The notes beneath the pieces are model-generated. The model saw nothing but the letters and a program-made list of their open reading frames with translations, did not search any database and had not been told where the DNA came from. Of a DNA stretch of 64,000 bases, positions 22,857-34,200 are shown piece after piece. The DNA comes from Serripes groenlandicus (Eukaryota; Mollusca; Bivalvia; Cardiida; Cardiidae), in the NCBI GenBank assembly GCA_031761405.1, contig JASEVX010000003.1, forward strand, positions 19,248,349-19,312,348, written 5' to 3'. A program made the translations under genes and the position numbers. The stretch's first letter is position 1. Each line of letters opens with the position of its first letter.

Positions 22857-23300
22857 TTATTTGGTCTGTTTCTGACCCACTACGGAAAAATAGGGGGTCT
22901 GTGGAATTTATAAGGGGCGAGGCGTTAGCCGAGTCCCCCTATACATTCCAGACCCCCTATTTTTCCGTAGTGGGTCAGTAACAGACCAAATAATTGATTT
23001 ATTTCATCGACCACTTTTCATGAGCAAAAAAATAAATAATATTGTTTCATTTACATTAACGTTTACAATATGTGTAGATGAAAGTTACAGGTTTTGGCGC
23101 CAAATGACTAGCGTTATGACGTCAAACCGCTGATGTGACGTCATTTTCCTAGTATTAGGTCCCAGTATTTTTTTAAATTCCTAGTATTAAACCCACTTTA
23201 ATAATGAAATGAAACAATATCAATTTGTTTTGCTTATGAAAGGTGGTTGATGAATAAATCAGTTATTTGGTCTGTTACTGACCCATTACGGAACAATTTT
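22857..23300. mobile_element. Nested foldback with very long hairpin
   Basis: 22857-22993 is a hairpin with arms of about 65 bases (TTATTTGGTCTGTTTCTGAC against GTCAGTAACAGACCAAATAA) and a centre GGCGTTAGCC. Part of it is repeated again, inverted relative to 22984-23050, at 23205-23300. The segment thus has three related arms. No coding capacity. Confidence 0.8.
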
Positions 23301-23504
23301 GTGTTCAATTTCATAAACACAATTTACAGTTTTAATATTGTTAGTGGTTTCCGTGATTTTGAGATAGAAAAAGGTGAATCGATGAATGGCGGCCGTTTTG
23401 TCTACTATTGACTTTGCAGTTATTGTCTGATGTCATTTATTATAACAGCAGTCAATCATATTCTGCATCAAGTTTTATCTTAAAACAGAATGGATTTAGA
23501 ACGT

Positions 23505-23935
23505 CCCATACAATCATGGAATAACAGTTCTGATGGCGATTACTGGAGAGGAAATTCATATAAGCAGTTAGTGATATACCCCTTGGTCATTGGTACCTGT
23601 CTATACAATGAAAATATCATGCATCTTTGACTGTGGGGTAATATTCTTTCCTGCATACACATCAAAACAGTAAATGGATTGAGATCAACCTGTACAATCA
23701 TGGAATCACAGCTGTTATGGCGATAATGGGAGAAGAAGTTCATATAGGCAGTTAGTGATATACCCGTTGGTCATTGGTGCCTGTCAAAACAATGAAAATT
23801 GCATGCATCTTTGACTGTGGGATATAACTTCCTGCATCAACATCAAAAAAGGGAATATATTGAGAGAAACCCATTTACTGATGGAATTACAGCTGTTATG
23901 ACGAGGACAGGAGAGGAACTTCAGCTGATTACCTT
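23505..23935. repeat. Tandem repeat, ~185-bp unit
   Basis: AATCATGGAAT and GCAGTTAGTGATATACCC recur about 185 bases apart, giving two full units and a partial third. Confidence 0.8.
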
Positions 23936-24089
23936 TATTACTAATGGATTCATACAAGGTAATCTTTATTAATGGATAAGTTTATCAAAATCATATCAAG
24001 CTTGTTTTATCTAATTAAATGTAGTATATAAAGGAAGTCCTGTTTTTTTATTGCACAGTTTGTGTTTTTAGCTCGACTATTCGAAGAAT

Positions 24090-24990
24090 ATGAGAGCTTT
24101 ACTACTCGCCCCGGCGTCGGCGTCGGCGTCTCCGTCGGCGTCCGGTTAGAGTTTTAGGGCAAGTTGGGATTTTCATTCATAAGTATTTGTGCTAGGGCTT
24201 TAATATTTGGAATATAGTTACATCTTATACCTTTCTTCACATTGAATGTTAAAGGTTCTGAGTGTGACATTCTTTTTGGGGTAAAAAACATGATTTTCTG
24301 TGGTTAAAGTTTTAGGGCAAGTTGGATATTTTTTTTTTTTTTTTTTCTCAATAGTAACTTATGCTAGGGCTTTTATATTTGGAATATAATTACATCTAAT
24401 ACCTGTCTTCATATTGTATGCTGAAGATTCTGAGTGTGACCTTCTTTTTTGGGTAAAAGATGTGATTTTGGGTGGTTAAAGTTTTAGGGCAAGTTGGCAT
24501 TTTCATTTAATTTTTTAATTTTTCTCAATAAGTATTTGTGCTACGGCTTTAATATTTGGAATGTAGTTACATCTTATACCTTTCTTCACATTGAATGCTG
24601 AAGATGCTGAGTGTGACCTTCTTTTTGGGGTAAAAAACATGATTTTGGGTGGTTAAAGTTTTAGGGCAAGTTGGAATTTATTTTTTAATTTTTTTTTCTC
24701 AATAAGTACTTATGCTAGGGCTTTCATATTTGGAATATAATTACAACTTATACATTTCTTCATTATTGTATGCTGAAGATGCTGAGTGTGACCTTCTTTT
24801 TGCGGCAAACAACATGATTTTGGGTGGTTAAAGTTTTAGGGCAAGTTGGCATTTTCATTTAATTTTTTAATTTTTCTCAATAAGTACTTGTGTTAGGGCT
24901 TTCATATTTGGAATATAATTACATATAATACCTTTCTTCACATTGTATGTTGAAGATGCTGAGTGTGAGTTTTTGGGAATAAATAACATG
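24090..24990. repeat. Tandem repeat, ~180-bp unit, with GGCGTC-rich leader
   Basis: A leader at 24100-24145 (repeated GGCGTC hexamers) is followed by five units each beginning GTTTTAGGGCAAGTTGG and containing CTGAGTGTGACCTTC. The layout resembles dispersed mollusc repeats with a GC-rich simple repeat next to tandem units. No gene. Confidence 0.85.
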
Positions 24991-25034
24991 ATTTTTGTTT
25001 GATTTTGAGAATTTTAGATAAATTCATAATTATA

Positions 25035-26705
25035 CCCCCAAAAAACAAAGTTTTGGGGGGGTATATAGGAGTCACTGTCGGTCGGTCGGTCGGAAGCCAT
25101 ATTTTGTCCGGACCATATCTTAACAATGCAACATAGGATTTGAATGAAACTTCATAGGATGATACAACACGTTGAGAGGAAGTGCGGTGTACAGGAACCA
25201 TAACTCTATTTTATCTAAATACAAAGTTATTGCCCTTTGTTACTCTTTCTTATTCGTAGAGTCTTGTCCGGAGCATAACTTTAAAACTAATTGTTGGAAT
25301 TTAATAAAACTTCATAGGATGATACAACACATTGAGAGGAAGTGCAGTGTATAGGAACCATAACTCTTATTTAATCTAAATAAAGAGTTATTGCCCTTTG
25401 TTACTTTTTCTTGTCCGGAGAATTACTTTATAACTAACAGATGGAATCTAATAAAACTGCATACAATGGTAGAGCATAATCAGAGGAAGTGCAGTGTACA
25501 AGAACCATAACTCTAATTTACATAATTACAGAGTTATTGCCCTTTGTTACTTTTTCTTGTCCGGAGAATTACTTAATAACTAACAGATGGAATCTAATAA
25601 AACTGCATACAATGGTAGAGCATAATCAGAGGAAGTGCAGTGTACAAGAACCATAACTCTAATTTACATAATTACAGAGTTATTGCCCTTTGTTACTTTT
25701 TCTTATTCGTAGAGTCTTGTCCAGAGCATAACTTTAAAACAAATTGTTGGAATTTAATTAAACTTCATAGGATGATACAACACATTGAGAGGAAGTGCGG
25801 TGTACAGGATTTGTTTGTTTGTTTGTTTGGAGTTTAACGCCGCTTTCAACAGCTTTGGTCATATCACGGCGGTCAGTGCACCTACCCATGTTTTCCTGGC
25901 TTTCCCACACCAGTACTTACACAACATTCTTTCGAAGCCACTGACTACTTTCTCACAGCGGTGTACAGGAACCATAACTCTATTTTGTCTAAATACAGAG
26001 TTATTGCCCTTTGTTACTTTTTCTTGTCCGTATAATTACTTAATAACTAATAGATGGAATCTAATAAAACTACATATAATGGTAGAGCATAATCAGAGGA
26101 AGTGCAGTGTACAAGAACCATAACTCTAATTTACATAATTACAGAGTTATTGCCCTTTGTTACTTTTTCTTATTCGTAGAGTCTTGTCCAGAGCATAACT
26201 TTAAAACAAATTGTTGGAATTTAATTAAACTTCATAGGATGATACAACACATTGAGAGGAAGTGCGGTGTACAGGAACCATAACTCTATTTTGTCTAAAT
26301 ACAGAGTTATTGCCCTTTGTTACTTTTTCTTGTCCGTATAATTACTTAATAACTAATAGATGGAATCTAATAAAACTACATATAATGGTAGAGCATAATC
26401 AGGGGAAGTGCAGTGTACAAGAAACATAACTCTACTTTACATAATGACAGAGTTATTGCCCTTTTCATATTCGTAGAGTCTTGTCCGGAGCATAACTTTA
26501 AAACTAATTGTTGGAATTTAATAAAACTTCATAGGATGATACAACACATTGAGAGGAAGTGCAGTGTACAGAAACCATAACTCTATTTAATCTAAATACA
26601 GAGTTATTGCCCTTTGTTACTTTTTCTTGTTTACAGAGTTATGGCCCTTTTGTTGGTCGGTCGTAAGCCATTTTTGAGTCAAGGTGCTGTTTTGGGGGTA
26701 TTTAT
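25035..26705. repeat. Tandem repeat element bounded by CCCCCA and TGGGGG
   Basis: Starts at TACCCCCAAAAAACAAAG with TCGGTCGGTCGGTCGG soon after and ends near TTTTGGGGGTA. In between, units carrying AGAGTTATTGCCCTTTGTTA and GGAAGTGCAGTGTACA recur every ~120-160 bases. A truncated SINE sits inside at 25809-25957. No gene. Confidence 0.85.
25809..25957 (-). mobile_element. 5'-truncated SINE with 12-bp target-site duplication
   Basis: GCGGTGTACAGG occurs at 25797-25808 and 25958-25969. The insert has the tail (AAAC)n preceded by CGGCGTTAAACTCC on the minus strand, as in the other SINEs here, but lacks a tRNA-like head. The neighbouring tandem units provide empty-site sequence (GTGCGGTGTACAGGAACC at 26262-26279). 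Confidence 0.9.
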
Positions 26706-26995
26706 CATCTTCAGTGATATTTCTAGTTTTTGGTTAAATTCCTTTCTAATTGTGATCATTCATTTATTAAATATAAGTCTTCAACATATCTAACGGGTTT
26801 TGCATGATGTCAAACATTAGGTAAACCTTTTTTTTAGGTTTTGCTATTTTTAAACTCGGTCAGTTTTAACATTTGCGTTAAAGTTTCATAATTCAAATCA
26901 CTTCATACTTCACACATTTGTTAAGGACCATCGTACAATTAGGTTAGATAACTCCATTGCATCCTAAATATGGAGTAATGGTCCTTGAATTACTT
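26706..26995. other. No gene seen
   Basis: AT-rich, no feature. Confidence 0.5.
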
Positions 26996-27127
26996 AGAAA
27001 ATTTTGCCACAATGTTTTCCACTTTTTGTCATAGGTTATCCATTCAATTATGGAGATTTTCTATGTTTTGACAAAATAAGTTCAAAGTCGTCTGCTGCAG
27101 AATTGCCGTATGAGGGAAAGGGTTAAT
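26996..27127. mobile_element. Palindromic MITE fragment
   Basis: GCCACAATGTTTTCCAC, then GTCGTCTGCTGCAGAATTGC and GGGAAAGGGTTAA, with the right-hand TTAA end intact. Confidence 0.65.
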
Positions 27128-27229
27128 AGTACTTAAGTGCAATATAATGAAATAGTGCTTTATGTGAATAAGCGGCATATAGTCGAGTGCGCTGTCCTCC
27201 GACAGCTCTTGTTTATGATCAGGTTTTGT

Positions 27230-28330
27230 CTGATGTCCTTTGGTCACACGCCATCAACAATTGCCTTGTGAACAATATACAGGCAACATTTTACATCCAA
27301 TATGAATGAAAGTTTATCAGAAAATCATCTCCATCAAATCTTGGCCAAGTTATAGAGGAACGAGTTATAGACTGGGTCCTGTGAGGTGAAAAACTAGGTT
27401 TCAATGTCAATTTGAAGGAACATATTGAAAACACTCTGGATGCCTTATTTTAAAGTTAAGCATGTTGAAATGTTTTCAGAATAACTGTTTTGATGATATC
27501 TAGGCTAAGTTTAAATATATTCGGTCATAAACTAGGTCATGTTGGGTCATAAACTAAGTCACTCCACCAAATTGAAGGAAAATCTTGTTAGTCTAGAAAC
27601 CACACTTTGCCTTGAGAAGCTTGAGGCTTGGTCAGAATGTTTGTCTTGACAATATCTAGACCTAGTAAGAATAAGGGTCATGGTGGGTCAAAAACTAGGT
27701 AACTAGACCAAAATGAAGTAACATTTTGTTAACACTCAGATATTTTGAATGCTGCATTTTTTATTTTAACATGTTGAAATTTTGTCAGAACTGGTGTTTT
27801 GGTGAAATCTAGACTAAAATATAGGTCATGTTGGACAACAATGAGGTCCAAAGAAAAACATTTGAGAAAAATCTTGTAAACAGCTTGACCTCAAGGTTTG
27901 ATTCAGCATCTTGAAACTTTGTCAGAATGTTCGCCTGATGATTATTGATATCTAGACCAAGTTCAAATATTGGTCAAGTCGGGTCAAACATAAGGTCACT
28001 AGACCAAATTAAAGGAAAATCTTGTTAACACTCTGACAGCTGTTCTTTTAATGTTAGCATGTTGAAACTTTGGCAGAATAGATGTTTTGAACATTGCTTT
28101 TAACCCAGAAACTATGTCACTAAGCCTAATTGAAGGAAAAACTTGTTTTCACTATTTACTTTTTTTACCTTTCTGTATTGATTATGTTCATGTGATGAAT
28201 TGAATGTTAAAATTGTTGAAGATTTGACTTTGCACCAAGAGATAAAGTAGGAATAGTGTACAACAGCTGTCTCAGTTCCGACAGCTTGAAACAGATTCCT
28301 TTATCATGGTAGTCACATACCTACAGGTTA
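27230..28330. repeat. Diverged tandem-repeat element
   Basis: Units of roughly 140-150 bases with GTCATGTTGGGTCA and TTGAAGGAAAATCTTG. Related in reverse complement to the array at 39325-40855 (compare CATTCTGACAAAATTTCAAG there). No gene. Confidence 0.75.
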
Positions 28331-28344
28331 GACCCATTATAGAC

Positions 28345-28392
28345 GCTGTGCTCGTGATGAGGCTTTGCCTTTTTCATATTAATAATAATAAT
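28345..28392. other. Junction between left insertion and Crypton
   Basis: GCTCGTGATGAGGCTTTGCC resembles 20246-20266 near the left boundary. It is followed by TTAATAATAATAAT, probably leftover TAA target. The Crypton terminus ACGAAAAAAAC follows. Confidence 0.5.
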
Positions 28393-28851
28393 ACGAAAAA
28401 AACACATAAATGGGTTTTTTCGCTTATAGGTAACAGGTGTGAGATATTTATTTATTTATTTCAATAACCCATGAAGCTTTCTGAAATGAAACTGGGAAAA
28501 ATCCATGGGGGCCGCCATTTTGGATATGTATATAAAGCAGACGTAAAACACAGATTGAAAATTATTGTCGGCTTTTTAATCATTTTTTTTTAAATCGGTA
28601 TATTGGGTATGTATAAAATGAGCAGAAAAACACGGATTGAAAATTATTGTCGTCTTTTTAATCATTTTTTTTAAAATCGATATTTAAGATCATTAAAGTG
28701 TTGTGTTATATGGTAATTAACATTTGTACGAAAAGTTAAAAATAAATGGAAATCTGTAAGAAATATGTTTTCCCGTTCGTCAAAAAGATTACAGCATTTT
28801 CTTTTATGCTTACTGATGAATTATAGAAATTTCTCAGTGAATAATAATCCT

Positions 28852-28882
28852 ATAATCTCACTGGTTTCACCAGTGAGATTAT
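28852..28882. promoter_or_regulatory. Perfect 14-bp hairpin upstream of the recombinase gene
   Basis: ATAATCTCACTGGT and its complement flank a TTC loop, and half of it (CAGTGAGATTATGACTTTT) repeats at 28891-28909. It sits 140 bases before the start codon. It could be a recombinase binding site or an operator; unproven. Confidence 0.5.
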
Positions 28883-29021
28883 GACTTTTGCAGTGAGATT
28901 ATGACTTTTCAATTGACGGAACTACTTTTTTTTCCACATAATTATCTCCCTTTGCAATGTTTACATTATTATCTCCCTTAGTAAACAGAGCGTCTGCTAC
29001 AAAAGTACCTTTAGAGGAAAA

Positions 29022-32000
29022 ATGAGTGAAACTGCAGATGATGTCTTTCAAGACATATTTCAGGAAGAAGAATTTTTAAGTGAGTTACTAAATAATGACA
29101 TGGAATTAGAGGAGGTTTCAGAAACCTTTGGGGAATTTAACCCAACAAGTCAAAATGCAAGGGCATTTAGATCAGTGAATGTTGAAGAGTTCCTAGCAGA
29201 GAATGAAAATAAAGGAACCAAGAAAAAGACTCTCAGTGATATGAAACTTTTAAAAACATTCTTTTTTTCTGTAAATGAGACAAGGGATGCTGAATTCATA
29301 CCTCCCAATGAACTTAATAATCTTTTATGTCAATTCTTGCTTGCCGTTACGAAAAAGGATGGCTCTGAATATGAGCCAACATCCTTACGGGGAATTGTGT
29401 CCTCCTTGGAGAGATACTTGAAACAAAAACAAAGCCGAGTTGAAATCATGAAGGATATCGAGTTTGCGAAGTCCAGAGAGGTTTTGCGCATGAAAATGAA
29501 ACATTTAAAAAAATTAGGACTGGGCAACAAACCCAAGACGGCAACAATGCTGACAGACACACATCTCGAGAAGATGTATGGGAGCGGGACTCTTGGGGAC
29601 AAGTCACCCAGGGCTTTATCGCACTCAATGTGGTTGACTGTGACCAGTCATTTTGGTTTAAGGACTGGAAAAGAAGTACATTCATTGCAATGGGGTGATG
29701 TGACCCTTTGTCTGGATTCTGATACGGGTGAGGAGTTCATCATGCTAAACACGGAGAGGCAGACTAAAACTAGAACTGGAACAGATCCAAAAGACACAAG
29801 GTATGATACTTGCAATTATATCCTAGAATACAAATCTGTCCATGGCTAACAAATCCATAATATCCCATAAAATTAAACCTGGATCAATTAAGTCATAAAG
29901 TGTTTATTTCATTTTTTTTTAAATCAATCTGTATGGATGATCCGCATCTTCGCTGCAAATGATGAAGAATCCGCAATCATATCATGCATTGTTCTATCTA
30001 TCAAGAACAATTCACTGATAGTTAGTAACAATACAAACCAAATTAGGTACATAATATGATTACAAGACGATCTTTTATTTTTCCATGGGAACCAGCAAAT
30101 CCTCAGCATGCCTCTCTGTTCAGTAAAATGCAAACAGTATTAAATATGTCGTGTCCACAATGATATAGATGAATCATATTAAATGTTGATCATTGTATGA
30201 TGGCTGTGAGTCCGAGTCTTTTGAGTAAGTTGATTATAAAACAGCACTTCCCAGTCAGCATACTGTGTTCCATTTATGGCCGGAATCCTTTATTACCATT
30301 AACTAAGGTATGTCTTTTTTCTTTTCAGATTAGTAAAACCTAGGGCTTATGCTAATCCGGGTAACCCTGAGAGAGACCCTGTCCATCTGTTTAAAACATA
30401 CAGGGACAAAAGACCCCAAGACATGTTGGATGCTGACAGTCCTTTTTTTTTATCGGCAAACCTATCAGGTGCTTCATCGAAGTGGTACAAAAAGACCCCT
30501 ATGGGCATAAACAAAATTTATTCCATCATGAATGAAATGAAGGTTGACTCGGGAATAGATGACGCCAGAATTACCCCTTACAGGTATAGAACTCCTTTTT
30601 GAATAATATTAAAATATTATCACCTGCATATTATGCATGAAAAGTTAGCTTGCTGGGAAAGGTTTTAATTTACCTTTGAACATTCATAATAAATTTGATT
30701 TACATAAATAATTACATGATGACAAATTTGCAGCAAACAACTTTGAAAACACCTATTCCAAAATATTTTTTTTATAAATGAAAGTTTTATTAGCGACCCT
30801 TTTTAACATACAACAATTTGTCAACAAATCTGAAGCAGACAGCTCTGAGAACAGTTAAGACAAAAATATGAAAAATTTCTATAATTGAAAGAGTTTAAAA
30901 CTGTGTACCAAAACTGGGCTAGTATTAGGTATTACTATTAGTAGCCCAGACGAAAAGGAGAAATTGCTTGTTTGAGCAATTTCTCCTTATGGCACAATAT
31001 TTCAAATTGTTGTTTGCTGCATAGGCATCGGTAAATGTCTGTAAGTGGGAATGAATTAAACAGTGGCAAAAGGAGAAATTATGTATTATGAGCAATTTCC
31101 CATCTTGCCACAATATTTTTTTTAAGTCTTTTGAGATGTTTCAAAATGAGTAAATATCAGGAAAAGGTTTTTTATAAATTGAATTAATGATATAAACACT
31201 TTCCCACATACATTTACAGAAAATCTGCAGCAGGCAACTTTGAAATCCTTGATTTTAAATAATAAAATATGGTAAATCTCAGTAAATAGAAGTATTGTAA
31301 TTGAATCGTTGTAGTAAGAGGAGATATTGCTTGTTTTGAGCAATTTCTCATGTTATAACATTTTCAAAAGTCTCCTGCTGCAGATGCTTCAACATGAGTC
31401 TATATGTGTAAAAGGGTTTAATGTTGTCCTCTACATTAATATAAATGCTGCCTCCGACTTTTAACTATCTATACATGTCTCTTAACATCAGCTGGCACAA
31501 CAACTAGATCCCATTCATGAATAAAGAAGCACAATTTCTGAAGGCAACTAAAGTTATTACTTTCTTGTTAAAAAACAAATGAACATAAGTATGTTAACAG
31601 CAACCAGGACAGAGCGACCGTCATAAATTTCAAAGAAAATCTTATATCTAGGAAAAATTTATAATAATGATTTATCATCCCTTTACAACTACAGATTTGT
31701 TTTTCAGTGCACGGAAACGCCTTGTTCAAAAACTGACGGATGAAGATATTCCCCCAAACCAGATCATTCAGATAACGGGCCATAGGAATATCAATTCTTT
31801 AAATAATTACAGTGCCTTGAACAACCAGCAATCGAGAAACATCTCAAATATTTTGTCAGGTCCCAATAGATCTACACCAACTGTTCCAATGCATTCAAGC
31901 CCAAAATCAACTTCATCTATCACAGCAGCTGTTGAAACCGATAACAAACCACCTGGCTTTTTTGTAAATTCAACTTTTCACGGAAATGTTACATTTAACT

Positions 32001-32134
32001 TTAGTCATGAAACACAAAATTTGTCACAAATAACTAAAAACATGGCAATGGTAAATTCAACTTCAAGCCCTGACTCACCAGTATTACCTAGAAGGTATAA
32101 AAGAATAAAGACTCTAGACAGTGACAGTGAATAA
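29022..32134 (+). CDS. Crypton tyrosine recombinase, KIAA1958-like (three exons)
   Basis: Exons 29022-29800, 30329-30583 and 31708-32134 give 486 aa. Donors are GTATGA and GTATAG, acceptors CTTTTCAG and TTTTTCAG, and both introns are phase 2. Residues 55-165 fit the N-terminal DNA-binding part (KKKTLSDMKLLKTFF, SLRGIVSSLERYLK). The catalytic part follows: Arg214 in FGLRTGKEVHSLQWGD, Lys249 in ERQTKTRTG, Arg347 in PYSARK, His370 in TGHRN, and the nucleophile Tyr379 in LNNY. The usual first His of H-x-x-R is Tyr344. Such proteins cut and rejoin DNA through a 3'-phosphotyrosine. Residues 390-486 are a low-complexity tail ending in a basic then acidic stretch. AATAAA overlaps the stop (32130-32135). 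With no stop or frameshift, the gene may be active or recently so. Intron 2 has collected MITEs. Confidence 0.85.
29801..30328. other. Intron 1 of the recombinase gene
   Basis: Begins GTATGATACT and ends with a pyrimidine tract and CTTTTCAG. The first exon frame stays open 16 codons into it by chance. Confidence 0.75.
30936..31140. mobile_element. Two palindromic MITE fragments in recombinase intron 2
   Basis: 30953-30989 shows the near-perfect core AAGGAGAAATTGCTTG pairing with GAGCAATTTCTCCTT. A second, rougher core is at 31073-31107. Confidence 0.7.
31193..31420. mobile_element. Near full-length palindromic MITE in recombinase intron 2
   Basis: Both outer ends are present: AACACTTTCCCACATACA on the left and TATATGTGTAAAAGGGTTTA on the right. 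Inside each are CTGCAGCAGGCAACTTTG and its complement-like partner CTCCTGCTGCAG. The central palindrome is partly lost. Confidence 0.7.
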
Positions 32135-32172
32135 ATGAATAATATCAATAATAAGTCATTGATTGTTATCCT

Positions 32173-32240
32173 TTTTTTCACCACAATGTTTTAAAGTATT
32201 CATGTTTTAAACAGGAATACTTTAAAACATTGTGGAAAAA
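32173..32240. terminator. Long hairpin just after the recombinase gene
   Basis: CCACAATGTTTTAAAGTATTC pairs perfectly with its complement across a ~13-base loop (ATGTTTTAAACAG), with flanking T and A runs extending the arms to about 27 bases. It lies 39 bases after the stop codon. It could mark an RNA 3' end or be a MITE core; the ACAATGTTTT motif is shared with the MITE family. Confidence 0.5.
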
Positions 32241-33055
32241 AAAGAAATTACTTAGAAATTAGAGAGAATCTGCTTATAAATATACTATACATGTATGTGT
32301 ATCAAATCCAAATAAAATTGTGAAAATTATTTGACCATGGAATTGAAAAGCATTATTCAGTCAAGTGCACTGTACTAGAATAATACATGTATGTACAGTA
32401 GTAACCCAAGGCACTTTTGAGAATGTAAAAACACAATTCTATCATAACCCCTCACAATGTAAGGTGTCAAACCTTTTTTCGACAGCAGGGGACTAAATGG
32501 TGTATTTAAATTCCTAGGTCATTTAATTTTCACAATTTAATTCATCTTGTATTATATAGCTGATAAACACAGTTCAGAGGACTAGATAATTTAGAGTAAA
32601 CTGAACTTTTCCGACATGAAACTCTCTTATGACTCAACCAAACCGTATGATGTGTGTTCGCAAAAGAATCATAGCATTAGGATGATTCAATGTAGTACCC
32701 ACAACATAGGATTATAGTGTCAAATAAATATTTAGAATTTAAAAAAAAAACACTTGAAAGTTTATCTATACCACTGTCAGTTACAAGTTTTTTGTTTACC
32801 TTGTTATGTGTTATCTTTTTAGAGTTTGGCAAAAGATAAACATTTGTTGTCACTCACTATAATTTATAAATATCGATACATGTATCATCAAAAGAAATTT
32901 ATAATATTTTGAGTGGGTTCAGTGTTCATTTGAAACATTTGTTGTTAGTTAAAAATGCTATTATTGAACATGTCAGTTCATTAAGATGCAAGAGAACACA
33001 ATCTAGAAATACCTTAAATTTTGAAGGACAACGACAATAACGTTAACTAGTACAT
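32241..33055. other. Crypton interior, no gene seen
   Basis: AT-rich, with AATAAA at 32309. No coding signal on either strand. Confidence 0.5.
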
Positions 33056-33290
33056 ATGAGCCGTCCCACGAGAAAACCAACATTATGGCCACTGCGTAAT
33101 GTCCGAGCAGACCGATCCAGGCGACACATTCGGTCTCAAGGGGATCAAAGTTATATAGTAATTATTCGTGAAACAGAAAACCCACAGGAGGCGAAATGTG
33201 TGTATCCGGGTAAGCCTGCGCGGCATGCTTAGGCTGATCCGTGTCGATACTTAACGCCGTTATGTTTGTTTTCTCGATGGACGCCTGATA
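33056..33290. mobile_element. Palindromic repeat with GAGCCGTCCCACGAGAAAAC end
   Basis: The left half (GAGCCGTCCCACGAGAAAAC) pairs with the right half (GTTTTCTCGATGGACGC). The same family occurs as an inverted pair at 59757-59868 and 60390-60503. No gene. Confidence 0.7.
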
Positions 33291-33750
33291 AATTGTTGTG
33301 CCCTAATTTAACACACCAGGGACAAATGTGTTAACACTTGAAGACATAAACTACTGATTATGTGTATTAGTCAGTCCTATGACTAGGCTCTATTGTGTTG
33401 ACAATATTGAACGAGTTGTTTAATTTTTGTCACAATGGCTTTAATTACCGAAATGTGCGGGCAAATGGTATGTTAGATTAAACAACGATGAAGAACATAA
33501 TAAATTAAAGACAGAACATACCTTTTATTGATATTATCGTCATTTATTAATCCGAAAAGTCACTTTAACACTAAATATCGATGACTAAATTAACAATGGC
33601 CGCCGCATTGTTTTAAATTCTGGACCTGGAGATTACTACGCTAGTGTACATCGGTTTGGGGCTCTCAACGGGGAATGCATTACCGAGTCATCGACTTTTT
33701 ACACCTCCGTACTTTCAAAAATATTTATTTGAAGCATAAAAGAAATAGAA

Positions 33751-33905
33751 TAATTGTTTGTTTCAGTGTATTATGGAAATTTCTTTCATCTCGTGAAAAG
33801 CAAAGGCTGATATTTTCACTCGTGGCTTCGCCACTCGTGAAAATATCACCTTTGCTTTTCACTCGATGAAAGAAATTTCCATAATACACTGAAACAACCA
33901 ATTAT
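33751..33905. repeat. Long hairpin with ~75-bp arms
   Basis: TAATTGTTTGTTTCAGTG pairs with CACTGAAACAACCAATTA; the tip is CGTGGCTTCGCCACTCG. There are only a few mismatches along the arms. It sits inside the Crypton but is absent from the derivative. Confidence 0.9.
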
Positions 33906-34089
33906 CCTCTATAGCATTCTACGCCCGAAACTAAATTTTGACTGTATCGTAGCCAAAGAAGGGCGTGACGTCATTTCCGTTACACTTTATCTTGGCGTTA
34001 CGTCAATGGAGCGACGTCGTTTCCCGCAAAAAAAGTGGTATCAACATGAAAGACCCCAAATTCCTATTCATGAGCTATTGACTCACTCA

Positions 34090-34200
34090 TTCAAAGGATA
34101 ACTTTCTCATAAGGAGCAATTGTTCTTGTGGCGACAAATCCTCAATCGTCTGTTGCATAGGCCTCAGAAACCGTCTCTAATAGGGAAAGGGTTTAGCAGA
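34090..34200. mobile_element. Palindromic MITE fragment in the Crypton 3' part
   Basis: TCATAAGGAGCAATTG, GTCTGTTGCATAGG and GGGAAAGGGTTTAG. It is kept in the derivative (46857-46960), so it entered before the derivative formed. Confidence 0.65.

Larger units (their letters stand above)
20238..28392. mobile_element. Left part of a 14.36-kb insertion in lectin 2 intron 2
   Basis: The TAA tract of the intron stops at 20237 and resumes at about 34597. The left part begins with the palindrome CGAGCATAGCTCG followed by TTATGAGGTTTAACC. It ends near 28370 with a related direct repeat, GCTCGTGATGAGGCTTTGCC, and about 20 bases of TAA-like sequence before the Crypton. It may be one element or a stack of several. 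Contents are listed separately. Confidence 0.6.
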
